Shown: positions 36,401-46,273, counted from the stretch's first letter. The stretch: 64,000 nucleotides of DNA from Atrina japonica (GCA_030159075.1 BROG01000926.1:1-64000), one strand, 5' to 3'. Notes: generated from the sequence alone by a model not told the origin. Made by a program: numbers and translations.

Positions 36401-38776
36401 CGACTCGGATCTTGAAAACAAAACAGGTATCGTAGTTATTTGAACCTCTACTTAGAAGTCAATTTAGATTGCAGCATAAAATGTCCCTTGTATGTATGTT
36501 AATAAGATTGAAATCAAGTGTTTTGATTTTTCGACCCTTTACACAACAATCACTCATCAAAAACTAAAAAACAGATTAACATCTATTATACAAAACTCTT
36601 TTGTATACAAAAATGGAAATCGCAGATATAAATATTTGGTGTTAGGTCATGAAAAACCTTATTTTGATACTCTGATTCCAATAACAAGTACACTGAAGAA
36701 GATATTATCAAGATACTGGGGTTTCTAGTTTTTTTTTTTTGTTTTTGCGGGGAAAATTTTACAACAGATTGTCGGCATTCCAATGGGTACCAATTTTGCA
36801 CCTCCCTTGCCTGACATATTTGTGTATTTATATGCTCTCCAAAAGAAACAAACAGTTACCATCTAGGTTCAATTTTACTTACAGGTATATCGACGATGTT
36901 CTGTCATAAATAATTCAGAATTTCAAAATTAACTCGGCCAGATGTATCCTGTGGAGCAAGAGATCAATGAGACGACAGAGAACAACACATCTGCTTCTTA
37001 CCTAGATTTACTCCTGTCGATTGGAAAAGACGGTCAACTTCACACATCCCTCTATGACTACCAAGACGATTTCAATTTCCATATCACAAACTTCCCGTTT
37101 CTAAGTAGTAATCTTCAATCTTCTCCTGCCTATGGCGTTGTCATTTCTCAACTTAAACGTTATGTCAGGGCATGCTCTTCTTATTAATGTTTTATTCTGA
37201 GAGCTAAACGACTAGCCATTAAACTACTTTCACATGGTTACGTTGTTGAACGCTTGGAGTTGTCATTTAAGAAGTTTATGGTCGATACGGGGATCTTGTT
37301 AAACATTATGAAGTCCCCCTCTCTGAGATATTAAAGACGGCCACAGACAGTGACTCCGTTTCACTAATCATTCTTTTCACCGAACTTGACCTCATTACCG
37401 AACTTGACCTTTTTGGTCCCATCACCAAACTTGACTTTTTTACCGAATTTGACCCGTTCATCGAACTAGAATGGTTTCCATGGAACATTTGCGACGGTTT
37501 GGCATGCCAGCAGAAGACGCCGACTCCTTCCGGACACCTGGTCTTATCCCGGTTGGGATTCGTAATTGTTCTTCGTGTTGAGACCATTTGCATATCTAAC
37601 TCGTCGTGTTATAATGGACTTTTTGATTATTGATTGGTACTTCTTCAATTTTACTTATTACTTTAAACGCAGAATAAGAAAATTATTAGGGACTTCGTCG
37701 ATATTATATCTTGGAACATTAAGAAATTCGCCCTATTGAAGTTACACTCACTGACCAAACAAAAAATTCTATATAAACGGGTCTACGAGTTAAGATGTTT
37801 GTCACTAAATACAATTCTGATTCCTCTCTTGAGTATCTTGGCAGTTGCCAGAGTAATTGAAGGCCTACACGTACACCATTTGTCTCTTATGACAATGTAC
37901 ACCATATGTGCACACTGACCATGTGTTTTGTCAAACAATAATTAGTCAAAGCAAATTAAAAAAAAATGAATTACGTTTGAGTATTTACTTCTTTATACAA
38001 AACTGTATTGGCAAGTAAAGACAACTTGCATTTTAACAGGAACATCCCATGCTCCGTTTTAGATCACGAAATGGATACTATCTTTATACATTTTAAGAAC
38101 AGGAAATCTAAAAAGCAAGGATAGAAAGTAACATGAGCCATATAGATTTAAGATCGGAGAGCAAAATAAAGGTATTTATTTATTGTGTGTACTCAAAATG
38201 ATACAGAAATCATATTTGTTCAGCGCTAGTCTTATAATCACAATGACTTAATGACGATGTACAAAAATTTAACGTTGAGATAACTGGTCACTTTCATATT
38301 TAATCTAAACATCGGGACCAAGTTTTAACATCCACATTAGCGGTTTTCCCGACTTTTCCGATCTCGAGTTATCAGGTTTTTTATAAGTAAGATATTGAAG
38401 GAAAATTGCCGGGACCGGCACTTGATCTCGAGATAACGGGATAAATCGAGATTACCAATCTCAACATAACGAGTTTTGTATATAAAGCACTAAAACTAAC
38501 AAAACGGACAGAAATAGAGCTTAATTTACATACACACCTCACACGCAATTATGGACCCACACACACACAATTGAGATACAAATGAAAAGCTACATCTTTA
38601 ATGGTGATCGAAGATCGAAATCAAACAAGTGTTAGTTTGAAACTACAAACAATATAACGAAATGTGAATGAAATCAACAAATGTGAATAGAATAAACAAA
38701 ACTGTGAAATTAGCAATAAACTATAAAGGAAAATTTATAATTCTGGTCAGTCATATATATATATATATTATATATA

Positions 38777-38849
<73 letters not shown>

Positions 38850-39993
38850 TAATGTTAAGCTGAGAACATTTTACTTACAACAGAGCTAAAAACAAGATTC
38901 CAACAGGGGCAGCCATGGCCATTTCTGTGTAATCCCATTTGCGCACAAAATAAGATACAAGTATTATGTATAGTTGACCAAAAGAACACAAAAGTGACAT
39001 TACCAACCCAGCCGCCGTTCGTTTAGATGGTCCAACCCATTCCATACCTACAACATTATAGTATAAATCTGTACTTATAATCCGTATATCTGTAGAACAA
39101 ACAACACGTGTTTAAAATGCACTTCAAAATAAGTGTAATATTCATGTTTGTAAAATTCGTTTGTAATGCTATCAGACGTCGTAAGATAAGATGCAGGTTC
39201 ATAAATTAACAATTGTTCGAATATAGTAAATATGATATCGTTTTGCATTAAGTAAATTATTAAATATATATATATATTGAAACTAAAATGAACTTGTCGA
39301 TAACAATTGATTTTTTAAATTCTTTTCTTCTTATTAATGTACAGAGTGTATCAATTAAAAATATTTTTAACGATAGATATAACAGTATCTCTCAATAATT
39401 CATTGCACCTCTTTTTCAAAGCAAATAAACAGTTTAAAGACAATGTCAAGTATCAATATGTGAATGAACTAAAGATTCTACCGACAATAAAACATACCAA
39501 GTACATACGCAGCAATACTCATTCCTATGTTGAAAAATCCGATGACAAAGCGGAGAGTCAAGTAAACAGGAAAATTTGGGGCCCAAGCCAAGCCAAGAGA
39601 TGAACAGAACAAAACGGCAGTCGAAACTAGTAATGTTTTCCTACGACCAATTCTACAAAAAATTACGAAAATGTTGAGTTAGAATTTAAGATAGAATCAA
39701 TTGGTTAACTTTTAAATTCGTTGAACATATTCCGGAAAAAAAAACTAAGCATTTTCATATCGTATTTTACCCAAATTGTTTACAAATAAAACAATTACTA
39801 TTATTACGTGTATTGCATATGGATTATGTCATGATTGTTAAACCAACGAAATCAAAAAACATTTTTTCTCATTCTACGGTGTATATTTCAAATAAAGTCC
39901 ATTTACTGCGAAGCGTCTCTACAGTAACGGTAACTGTTGTTATTTTCATGGCAATGTTACAGTCTTAAAGAAGGCAACTGATATTGTCGACAG

Positions 39994-40078
<85 letters not shown>

Positions 40079-41945
40079 GCATAGACTGGCGTCAATTTTT
40101 GCCATGTTCCATCTTAAAATATGTCCGCATTGCATATATATGGGTATTACTACTAAAGCAATATAATTGAATTGCGCAAAAAGACCGTTCTCTGTCATTA
40201 ACATTTCATCAGGTCTAATGTTAAGTCGAAGAATAGGTTTTAAATTTAAAAAAAAATTAGAAATAAATAATAGTTCATGACGAAATATTCCAGTAATTTG
40301 TATTATGTTATGATATAAATATATTTTATAAGTATAGTAAGTACAAACTCTAAGTCCATTAGAATGCCGATTTGTATGGATAATGTTTTGAAGCATATTA
40401 GCAGTAATTTGCTGATAAAATATCTCAGTTACCAAAGGCCATATCATCAACCTCCGTAAAACGAACTTACACATCAGAAACAGCTCCCGTAATAAGGGAT
40501 CCGATGAAAACTCCTGAAAAGTGTATAGTTCCCTCTAATAAAGTTTTGTAAGCGTCTTCACAAACTAAACTGAACTGCAATTGAATAAAAAGAAAAGAAA
40601 ATGTATGTGTTAGTTGTAAGCATTCAAATCTTTACCGTTATTTAATTCAAAACACCGACAAATGCAAAATGTAGCTATTGACAGAACTTTTTATTCTTGT
40701 ATGAAAATAAAAATAATATTAGACAAGTTGAATTACATTAACGTTTTAAAATTAACAAATTTGTATGCTAATATAACATTATCTTTGGAAACATATTCAA
40801 TTGCTGGGCCCCGTTTTGTCAAAAGCACACGGCATACGTTAATTGACCTTGAGACAAAACGTGAGACCGTTTTATCCAGTAATAAACACTTGATATAATA
40901 ACTGGTCCACAGTATAAAACTAACCGATGATACCGCTGTTGTTAGTAGTAGGTCGGTACTGTATACCCATTCAGAACATTTTATTCTGCTTATGTTTCTT
41001 GTCATACTAGTATTATAATTATAGCTAGAAATATTAACCCCTTCGAGATCAAACACGTGGCACCTGTCGTACGTTTTTGAACTATCTTCAGAACGTGGGA
41101 TGTATTTGTTGGCCAGTTCCAAGTGTTCATCACTCTGGATCCTGTATGTATCATCGATTATTCCAGGAATCTTACATCTAAAAATAAATATACGAGAGAA
41201 AAAATGATGAAATATTTGAAAATCATCATAAGATATAAAGAAAATTTCACAGCAACACAAATTGTGACGAGGATATTTTCTCACGTATTTAATTTGAATT
41301 TGATTGTGGACTCGTGGCAGAAAAATTGACCTGTAGCTGTAGTATTTCAAATATATACTGATATTTTATACAACTAATGCAACTTATAAAGAATTAAATG
41401 TAAGAAAAATATTGTAAAATAGTAAAATTGGATTTTATGTTTACAGGTATCTAAAATTAATTTCACTTTAATTTTGCATATATTTTACTTTGAACATTTA
41501 AACAATTATAAGGGACAATACAGAAATGAAATAAAAATAATTAGATAAATTAATTATATGTTTTCTTATCATTGTTTATTATTCAACCCAATAGCTAGCT
41601 AGTCTAAATGTACATAATACAAAGACCTATAGTTAGTGGAAGCAATACCACCAATGAACTATCTATGAAATATTAGCGTTGGGCGGTTTTAACCACCCTT
41701 TCCCTCGTTTTAATCGGTGGTTTTACCGCTTTAATCGCCCTGATCAATACTCCTGAAGTATTCAATACTGATTGATTAAAATTAAACTGACCCTTTTAGG
41801 TAAACGTAATGGTATATTTTCAGAAATCAACGTTTTACTATTAAATATAATGGAGCATGAGAACATGAATGAATGTTGAACATTCACAAATGATTTGTTA
41901 TCAACTGTATGATCAATTACAGCAAATGATAACATGTATACCTAA

Positions 41946-41991
<46 letters not shown>

Positions 41992-43846
41992 CCGAGCAGA
42001 AACTTATAAGACTCAATTTTTTCTTCTCATTGCCTATTTGTATTTTATTTTCAGCGTACATATAAAGTTAGATTTATTATCAAATATTTCGTAACCATAT
42101 GAGAATTCAGTATTACCTTAATGTATGTACGATATAAAACAGTATGAGATAAACTCACCGAACAATAACACAGTGACTTTTCAATGCAAAAATACAATAA
42201 TGGAGCTCAACTGAGGAAGTCTAATAGGCAGAAACGATATCGTCGCATTGAAATTTGGGTATTATGTTTATATTATTTATAGTCACTAGGTCTTTGTCAC
42301 TGCTGGTTGACCGTTTGGGTCATACCGAGGGTATACATAAACCTAGTACCTGGTATTTGGGTACCAGCTGTTTATCTCATACTTAAGTAATATTTGGCAC
42401 TGATAACACCATTTAAATTCCAAAAAATTTCTAAAGCTAAGATAATCTTTTTTTTACAGTGGTTACTCTTAGACGGATTTCGGATGTACTTTTAGAGCTA
42501 TTTTTGGCCTTGTATGATACCACTTTCTCTTTGGAAAATACACATATTAAATTAGAACTCAACTGATGAAGTCTAATTGTCAGAAACGATATCAAGTCGC
42601 ATCGTAACTTTGGTATTATATTTATATTATTTACATTCCGACTGCAATTCCCTTCATAGTTACAACAGAAAAAGAGACCTAAGGCCTAGTGCACCTTTGT
42701 CAAGCATCTCTTGATAAACAAGGCGATTTGTTTGCCTTCACTGTATATTCCCATCAGAAACAGTTCGTCACCTACATTGTGTGAAATCAGGTCGTGTGAA
42801 ATAGGCCTACTTACGTAGGTTATGTACCAATCAGTCATCATGGTTCCCATTTGATTGGTAAAAAATGTCAAATAAAATGGCTACTGTCAGTCGTCATGAA
42901 TGAATACTTGTATGTCACACTCAAACTTTCTATAGTATATCCCATTATTAATATATATGAATTCAAACGCATATTCATTGTAAATACATTATACAGCATA
43001 CTCATGGGCGCGGCTATTTGCATTTTCAATTATCTTCTGACACATTAAACTTCTGGTTACCAAGCAGACGAATATTCTAAAATAACTTAAAAACAAATCT
43101 GACACTTATTCAAAATTTGAATTAAGTTATGTTATGTTCTGCTCCATTAATTCAATTGATTTCTAAAGTCGAGTTACAAACATATACATGCAAACAAGTG
43201 AATTTCATAGGTAAGCTCAATCACAGGGCCTCTGAATTGTTCCAGATAATTATATATTGTTTTAGTCCAGAAGGCCGTCCGAGAAACAAATCGTTCCCTG
43301 TAGTTAGAAATGCGATATGGCAAAATATCAAGAGTATGCGTACATACCTAGAATGTTTTAAAAAGTGTGAATTTGGCATAGCAATCGCAAATCGACATTC
43401 AGCGTCTAACTAGACAATCAACATTCATCTCTACATTCGGTGATAGGAATCGCTGGTCAACAAAATAATGGCGATTGCTAATGTATAAATATAAAACATC
43501 TCAGATACCAAAGTATAAGTCTTAAGGATGTCCAGGATATAGATACAAATCTGGTAAAAATGGACAAACATGCACCTCTGGAAACCTAGAGGTGGAATCA
43601 GGTGCCATGGAGGAGTAAGCAGCCCCTGTTAACCGGTCACAGTACTAGTACTACTATATATAGATATCTTGAACCAAGTTTCTATGGCCTATCAATAACT
43701 TACCTGTGATCCTGGACTTCCATGTAAAACACAGATGACACAAAAAACGGGAGCGATAATATCCAAGATAAAACTAATAAAACATACATCTTCTTCTGAT
43801 ATATCCCAAACTCTCCAATATGTTTAAAGACTTCGTCAATTTTCAT
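27376..43846 (-). CDS. Gene B: SLC22-family organic cation/anion transporter-like protein, 567 aa, 10 exons
   Basis: Exons in transcription order: 43846-43704, 41177-40925, 40574-40471, 39652-39498, 39047-38879, 35450-35235, 34371-34154, 32983-32802, 29286-29135, 27487-27376 (1704 nt, open throughout). Intron phases and exon lengths equal those of gene A except exon 2, six bases longer. It carries SDVIGRRKTL, SVPESPRWLLARGR, FLIDRFGRKR, AELFPTVIRNASMG and LPETVNRDLPETI, so it should be a working 12-TM plasma-membrane solute carrier. Introns are about 1.7 times longer overall than in A because of inserted repeats. The extracellular loop and C-tail differ most from A, so substrate or glycosylation may differ (inference). 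Confidence 0.93.
27680..28400 (-). repeat. Dispersed repeat (family B), copy 2, in intron 9 of gene B
   Basis: Reverse complement counterpart of 4985-5800. It contains a 93-codon plus-strand open frame (27938-28219) starting MQLICIQFLLPFTFI and including VHHHFISESGKV. The other copy has the similar MQLIYILYLLLFAFI and VHHHFIPESGKV. Confidence 0.6.
28909..29044 (-). mobile_element. 5'-truncated SINE in intron 9 of gene B
   Basis: TTGTTTGTTTGTTTATTGTT tail, then TTTAACGTCCAACTC, CTCATATGGAGACGTCACC and GGGTTCTTTAACGTGC, the SINE body in minus orientation. It is truncated earlier than the other copies, and no target site duplication was found. Confidence 0.75.
29135..29286 (-). CDS. Gene B exon 9: TM12 and LPET motif
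   Basis: Begins ADTVGGKTGVAVPL and ends LPETVNRDLPETIQDAIHF plus two bases of Lys; donor GTGGGT as in gene A. Confidence 0.92.
29343..29357 (+). repeat. Poly-C run in intron 8 of gene B
   Basis: About 15 consecutive C after ACA. Prone to sequencing length error. Confidence 0.8.
30590..30695 (+). repeat. Dispersed repeat R1, partial, in intron 8 of gene B
   Basis: GAATGTCCAGAAACAAATAA, GGACAAACACGGATCTCTGG and GAGGAGTAAATG are R1 blocks, antisense to the gene. Not found at the matching place in gene A. Confidence 0.55.
31895..31938 (-). other. Empty paralogous SINE site in intron 8 of gene B
   Basis: On the minus strand GATTAGACAGTGTTGCATAC is followed at once by CATCTTTATTATTAGAACTA. In gene A the same flanks (CTAGACAGTGTTGCATAC and TTATTATTAGAACTATC) enclose the SINE at 18344-18535. 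A second GTGTTGCATACAAAT lies about 75 bases upstream (near 32003 down to 31989). Confidence 0.6.
32455..32670 (-). repeat. Dispersed repeat R1 in intron 8 of gene B
   Basis: Sense copy relative to gene B (TGCTTACTCCTCCATTTCAC, TTTCAGAGGTCCGTATTTC on the plus strand), about 130 bases after exon 8, matching the R1 position in gene A. Confidence 0.72.
32802..32983 (-). CDS. Gene B exon 8: TM10-TM11
   Basis: GMQWTTTVFSMIGKFF, then AELFPTVIRNASMGVCSSLS and IVGT. It differs from gene A by only a few substitutions (I/V, F/L); acceptor CACAAAG is conserved. Confidence 0.92.
33370..34105 (+). repeat. Dispersed repeat R4 with internal duplication, in intron 7 of gene B
   Basis: Two tandem units of about 290 bp share CATGTTTTTGACTGGTTTTT, AAACCGTCCACTAGGGG, ACAGTTGTATGCAAATGG and TTCGACTTCTTCTCAAGAAC. 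It ends with GGCCCACCAGGCCTCTTG. The inverted relative is at 46374-46640. Similar sequences are common in bivalve genomes (from memory). Confidence 0.6.
34154..34371 (-). CDS. Gene B exon 7: TM7-TM9 and second MFS motif
   Basis: IVVVLTYYGLTFNVSNLYGD, LVELPAGVLPIFLIDRFGRK, then GGVACLSTIATAMHG. Unlike gene A its donor (GTAGATAAAT) is not next to a microsatellite. Confidence 0.92.
35235..35450 (-). CDS. Gene B exon 6: PESPRWLL motif and cytoplasmic loop
   Basis: SVPESPRWLLARGRAEETKQ to LLLTSKVLFMRTLIIFCNW. By hand alignment six changes in 72 residues relative to gene A. Confidence 0.93.
36215..36395 (+). repeat. Dispersed repeat R1 in intron 5 of gene B
   Basis: AAAATCTCAGATACCAAAG, GGACAAACACGGACTTCTGG and GAGGAGTAAGCATC, with a short AT-rich insertion near 36285-36310. 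Antisense to the gene, as in gene A intron 5. Confidence 0.68.
36492..37330 (+). pseudogene. Reverse transcriptase relic with YIDD box, probably Penelope-like
   Basis: In order: CFDFSTLYTTITHQKL (RT fingers, FDFSTLYTTIPH type), then, with frame changes, GIPMGTNFAP near 36775, and YRYIDDVLS near 36885-36910 carrying the catalytic YIDD. After a stop follow SASYLDLLLSIGKDGQLHTS, DDFNFHITNFPFLSSNLQ and SPAYGVVISQLKRYVRACSS. This layout is typical of Penelope-like elements abundant in bivalves; DIRS-like RT is an alternative. Stops and frameshifts show it is inactive. It sits antisense in intron 5 of gene B and is absent from gene A. Confidence 0.78.
38753..38846 (+). repeat. (TA)n microsatellite near the exon 5 donor of gene B
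   Basis: About 94 bases of nearly pure TA, starting 32 bases inside intron 5. Self-complementary and able to form cruciforms or hairpins in RNA. Confidence 0.95.
38879..39047 (-). CDS. Gene B exon 5: EWVGPSKR loop, TM5 and TM6
   Basis: MEWVGPSKRTAAGLVMSLLC to PVGILFLALL; KWDYTEMAMAAP where A has KWEYTEMAMAAP. Confidence 0.92.
39498..39652 (-). CDS. Gene B exon 4: MFS motif A, TM3 and TM4
   Basis: IGRRKTLLVSTAVLFCSS, GLAWAPNFPVYLTLRF and GMSIAAYVLG. Like gene A it lacks the usual Arg-Phe before GRR. Confidence 0.92.
39997..40074 (+). repeat. (TA)n microsatellite in intron 3 of gene B
   Basis: 78 bases of TA repeat. Gene A has no tract here. Confidence 0.95.
40471..40574 (-). CDS. Gene B exon 3: TM2
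   Basis: FSLVCEDAYKTLLEGTIHFS, then GVFIGSLITGAVSD plus two bases. It has FSLVC where A and most family members have YNLVC. Confidence 0.92.
40925..41177 (-). CDS. Gene B exon 2: large extracellular loop
   Basis: CKIPGIIDDTYRIQSDEH to CSEWVYSTDLLLTTAVSS. It is two residues longer than gene A around the sequons, which are Asn96 (NIS), Asn103 (NTS) and Asn109 (NIS). The three cysteines are kept. About 19 substitutions plus the indel in ~84 positions make it the most diverged exon. A 205-codon open frame over 40733-41350 is this exon plus intron read-through. Confidence 0.92.
41262..41335 (-). repeat. Dispersed repeat R1 fragment in intron 1 of gene B
   Basis: ATTGTGACGAGGATATTTTC, CACGTATTTAATTTGAATTT and TTGTGGACTCGTGGC, sense relative to gene B and 85 bases before exon 2, matching gene A. 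Confidence 0.62.
41948..41990 (+). repeat. (GT)n microsatellite in intron 1 of gene B
   Basis: About 21 GT units. Confidence 0.95.
42170..42640 (+). repeat. Dispersed repeat R2 in intron 1 of gene B
   Basis: A partial copy (CTCAACTGAGGAAGTCTAAT), the block ACTGCTGGTTGACCGTTTGG followed by CATAAACCTAGTACCTGGTA, then a second copy with CTAAAGCTAAGATAATC, GTGGTTACTCTTAGACGG and TTGGCCTTGTATGATACCAC, ending ACTGATGAAGTCTAATTGTC. Confidence 0.65.
43490..43645 (+). repeat. Dispersed repeat R1 in intron 1 of gene B
   Basis: CATCTCAGATACCAAAGTAT, GGATGTCCAGGATATAGATA, TGCCATGGAGGAGTAAGC and AACCGGTCACA. Antisense, close to exon 1, and without a counterpart in gene A. Confidence 0.75.
43704..43846 (-). 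CDS. Gene B exon 1: N-terminus and TM1
   Basis: MKIDEVFKHIGEFGIYQKKM is identical to gene A; the only changes in this exon are in TM1 and at YMEVQDH (A has HMNVQDH). Donor GTAAGT. Confidence 0.93.
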
Positions 43847-43976
43847 TTTCTAATTTATTCGGTATAAACGTTACGCTGGAATTATAAAGAATACGATGAC
43901 ACGAAGAAACAAAATAATCAACTAAAATATCATATAATCATTAAGTCAATTGACATATATAAATGTAAAGTCACGT
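43847..43976 (-). promoter_or_regulatory. Paralog-conserved leader upstream of gene B
   Basis: Read on the minus strand it starts ACGTGACTTTACATTTATAT and ends just before the start codon, in parallel with 10658-10785. Homology ends at ACGTGAC; immediately beyond begins the palindromic array at 44000. It contains an ATTCCAG before CGTAACG that could be a 5' UTR acceptor. Confidence 0.45.
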
Positions 43977-43999
43977 TTCTACGGTGACTGATTTGTGCC

Positions 44000-44345
44000 A
44001 TTTCGATGTTTCGACCCAAAACAACGACATTAAGTGCTTCCTGATTGCCGATATTTCGTTGTTTCGCCCCGAATGGACGAGATTTTATTTCTCATAATTG
44101 ACCCCGACAGGGCGACACAACAAGACGAGAATTGTTTCGCGAAAGGACGACAGTGTTGGTCACTAATTAGCGATTTGAAATGCCGTTATTTCGCATTAAG
44201 ATGTCGTCCTTTCGTTGTTTCACCCAGAAAGGCCGATATTTTATACTTCTTAATTGGCCACCTTTCGTTGTTATTCCTCAAACGATTGAGATTTTATTTA
44301 CTTTATTGTCGTTCTTTCGTTGTTTCGTCCGAAAGGACGAGATTT
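44000..44345. repeat. Palindromic TTTCGTCCTTTCG array, copy 2
   Basis: Units such as GATATTTCGTTGTTTCGCCC, CGCGAAAGGACGACAG, GATGTCGTCCTTTCGTTG and GTTTCGTCCGAAAGGACGAG, alternating direct and inverted, with GATTTTATTT spacers. Also resembles 23930-24120. The open frames over it are by-products. Confidence 0.65.
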
Positions 44346-44384
44346 TGTTTATGACCTTTTGTTCTTCCGCAAACTAGTGATCTT

Positions 44385-44490
44385 CAAAATATCCAGGAGA
44401 CAAATATACAAATCTGGTGAACATTGGACAGACATGGACCTCTGTAAATCCTGAGGTTGGATCAGGTGCGATGGAGAAAAATGCCTGTTC
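44385..44490 (+). repeat. Dispersed repeat R1, partial
   Basis: ATATCCAGGAGACAAATATA, CATGGACCTCTGTAAATCC and TGCGATGGAG. It directly precedes the 49-bp satellite. Confidence 0.6.
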
Positions 44491-44529
44491 TAATATCGAT
44501 AGTAATGAATCGTCGACACCGATTGTAAC

Positions 44530-45310
44530 CAGAATTTATCTCCCCTGTAGTTGTAGAGTCGTCTTTACTGATTGTGACCAGGATTCATCTCCCCTGTAGA
44601 TGTTGAGTTGTCTATACTGATTGTGACAATGATTTATCCCCCTTTAGTTGTATATACAGATTGTGACCAGGATTAATCTCCCCTGTAGATATTGAGTCAT
44701 CTATACCGATTATGACCAGGATTTATCTCCCATGTACTTGTAGAGTCGTCTATACCGATTATGACCAGGATTTATCTCCCCTGAAGTTGTAGAGTCGTCT
44801 ATACCGATTGTGACCAGAATTTATCTCACCTGTAGTTGTAGAGTCGTCTATACCTATTGTGACCAGAATGTTGTAGAGTCGTCTATACCTATTGTGACCA
44901 GAATGTTGTAGAGTCGTCTATACCTATTGTGACCAGAATGTTGTAGAGTCGTCTATACCGATTATGACCAGGATTTATCTCACCTGTAGTTGTAGAGTTG
45001 TCTATACCGATTATGACCAGGATTTATCTCACCTGTAGTTGTAGAGTCGTCTATACCGATTATGACCAGGATTTATCTCACCTGTAGTTGTAGAGTTGTC
45101 TATACCGATTATGACCAGGATTTATCTCACCTGTAGTTGTAGAGTTGTCTATACCGATTATGACCAGAATTTATCTCACCTGTAGTTGTAGAGTTGTCTA
45201 TACCGATTATGACCAGAATTTATCTCACCTGTAGTTGTAGAGTTGTCTATACCGATTATGACCAGGATTTATCTCAAGTGTAGTTGTTGAGTCGTCTATA
45301 CAGTTACAAT
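44530..45310 (+). repeat. 49-bp satellite array
   Basis: About 16 units reading TTGTAGAGTCGTCTATACC, GATTATGACCAGGATTTATC, TCACCTGTAG. The period is 49 bp, with three shortened units of ~35 bp near 44870-44950. The monomer matches the reverse complement of the R1 tail (gacgtctgtaccaattgtga, then cgaggattcgttcctc), suggesting that the array grew from an R1 end. Confidence 0.88.
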
Positions 45311-45410
45311 TAGAAATAATAATAATAATAATGAAAAATTAAAATAAACCTCATTTGTATAGTCATTTTGTCTTTCTAACGGTTAAATCTTTAGTGACTG
45401 TATTGTTCTG

Positions 45411-45492
45411 TGACATATTTGTAATTTGGTGAAATTCCAATATTCATGCGTTGTTGTCATTCGTCGGAATTTCACCAAATTACAATATGTCA
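45411..45492. repeat. Hairpin, 27-bp arms
   Basis: TGACATATTTGTAATTTGGT, continuing GAAATTCC, pairs with 45466-45492 (GGAATTTCACCAAATTACAA, then TATGTCA) across a loop of about 27 bases. One or two mismatches. It is probably a MITE core. Confidence 0.75.
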
Positions 45493-46270
45493 TAGGACAT
45501 ATTTTGGATAGAAATGTCTGCTGTCCGCGCGGCCCAATTTCGAAATTGGAAAACTCAGTTTTTCTTTGATCCATAGCACTTAATAAAGATGTAATATCTA
45601 ACTCCAGTTTTCATAAGTAATTTTTCATTTATGACTATACTTAATGTTGTGAAAATCTGACAAATCCCATAGAGATGGTCTATGAAGTGTTAAACAACGT
45701 CACCCGCTAGGACGGTTTTAGTCTTATATTTACTATAACGTCATTAATCAGCGGTTCCAAGAATTCAAAAAAGTAAGCTAGGTCTATTAGCCGTTAACGG
45801 TAAAGTACTCTGAAAATGATCGAAGTAAAGATATGTAGATTTGCGAGAATATGATGCGAGGACATTTTTGATTTGTATATAACTGCTGCATAGACAACCT
45901 TCGCATATTTATAATGGAATTCTCAAAGAGCATGGCGTCATGATTTCTTAACATGAACGATTGTGTCGTGACACAGGATCAGATGACAATATCCAGGTCA
46001 CTAGGTCAAAGATCGTGGTACTATTAAAAAAGGCTGATCACAACATTTCAAAAGTCATAGGCAAGTTGTTTTTAGTTTAAATATCAAATTCAAGGGTCAA
46101 GGTCCCTAGGTAAAAACGAGTGCATTACATTTTCTCCCAGCGAGCTTAAACTATATTAAAATTCATTTATTTCGGAAGGGTTTTATGTAATGTAACAATG
46201 TTACATATTGAGCAGTAATGGTAGTTATCTTTTTTATATGCAAGGTCACACACACTTATATACTTATACT

Positions 46271-46273
<3 letters not shown>

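Noticed and set aside
37306..37593. 95-codon minus-strand frame rich in Ser and Lys
   Set aside because: Antisense of a short CCGAACTTGACC repeat following the reverse transcriptase relic.
39965..40474. 169-codon minus-strand open frame
   Set aside because: It overlaps the first bases past exon 3 of gene B and a TA microsatellite giving an Ile-Tyr run; intronic.
40733..41350. 205-codon minus-strand open frame
   Set aside because: It is exon 2 of gene B (41177-40925) with intron sequence read through on both sides; the splice sites match gene A exactly.
44530..45310. Regularly spaced repeats resembling a CRISPR array
   Set aside because: Units are contiguous with no unique spacers, in an animal genome; it is a satellite.
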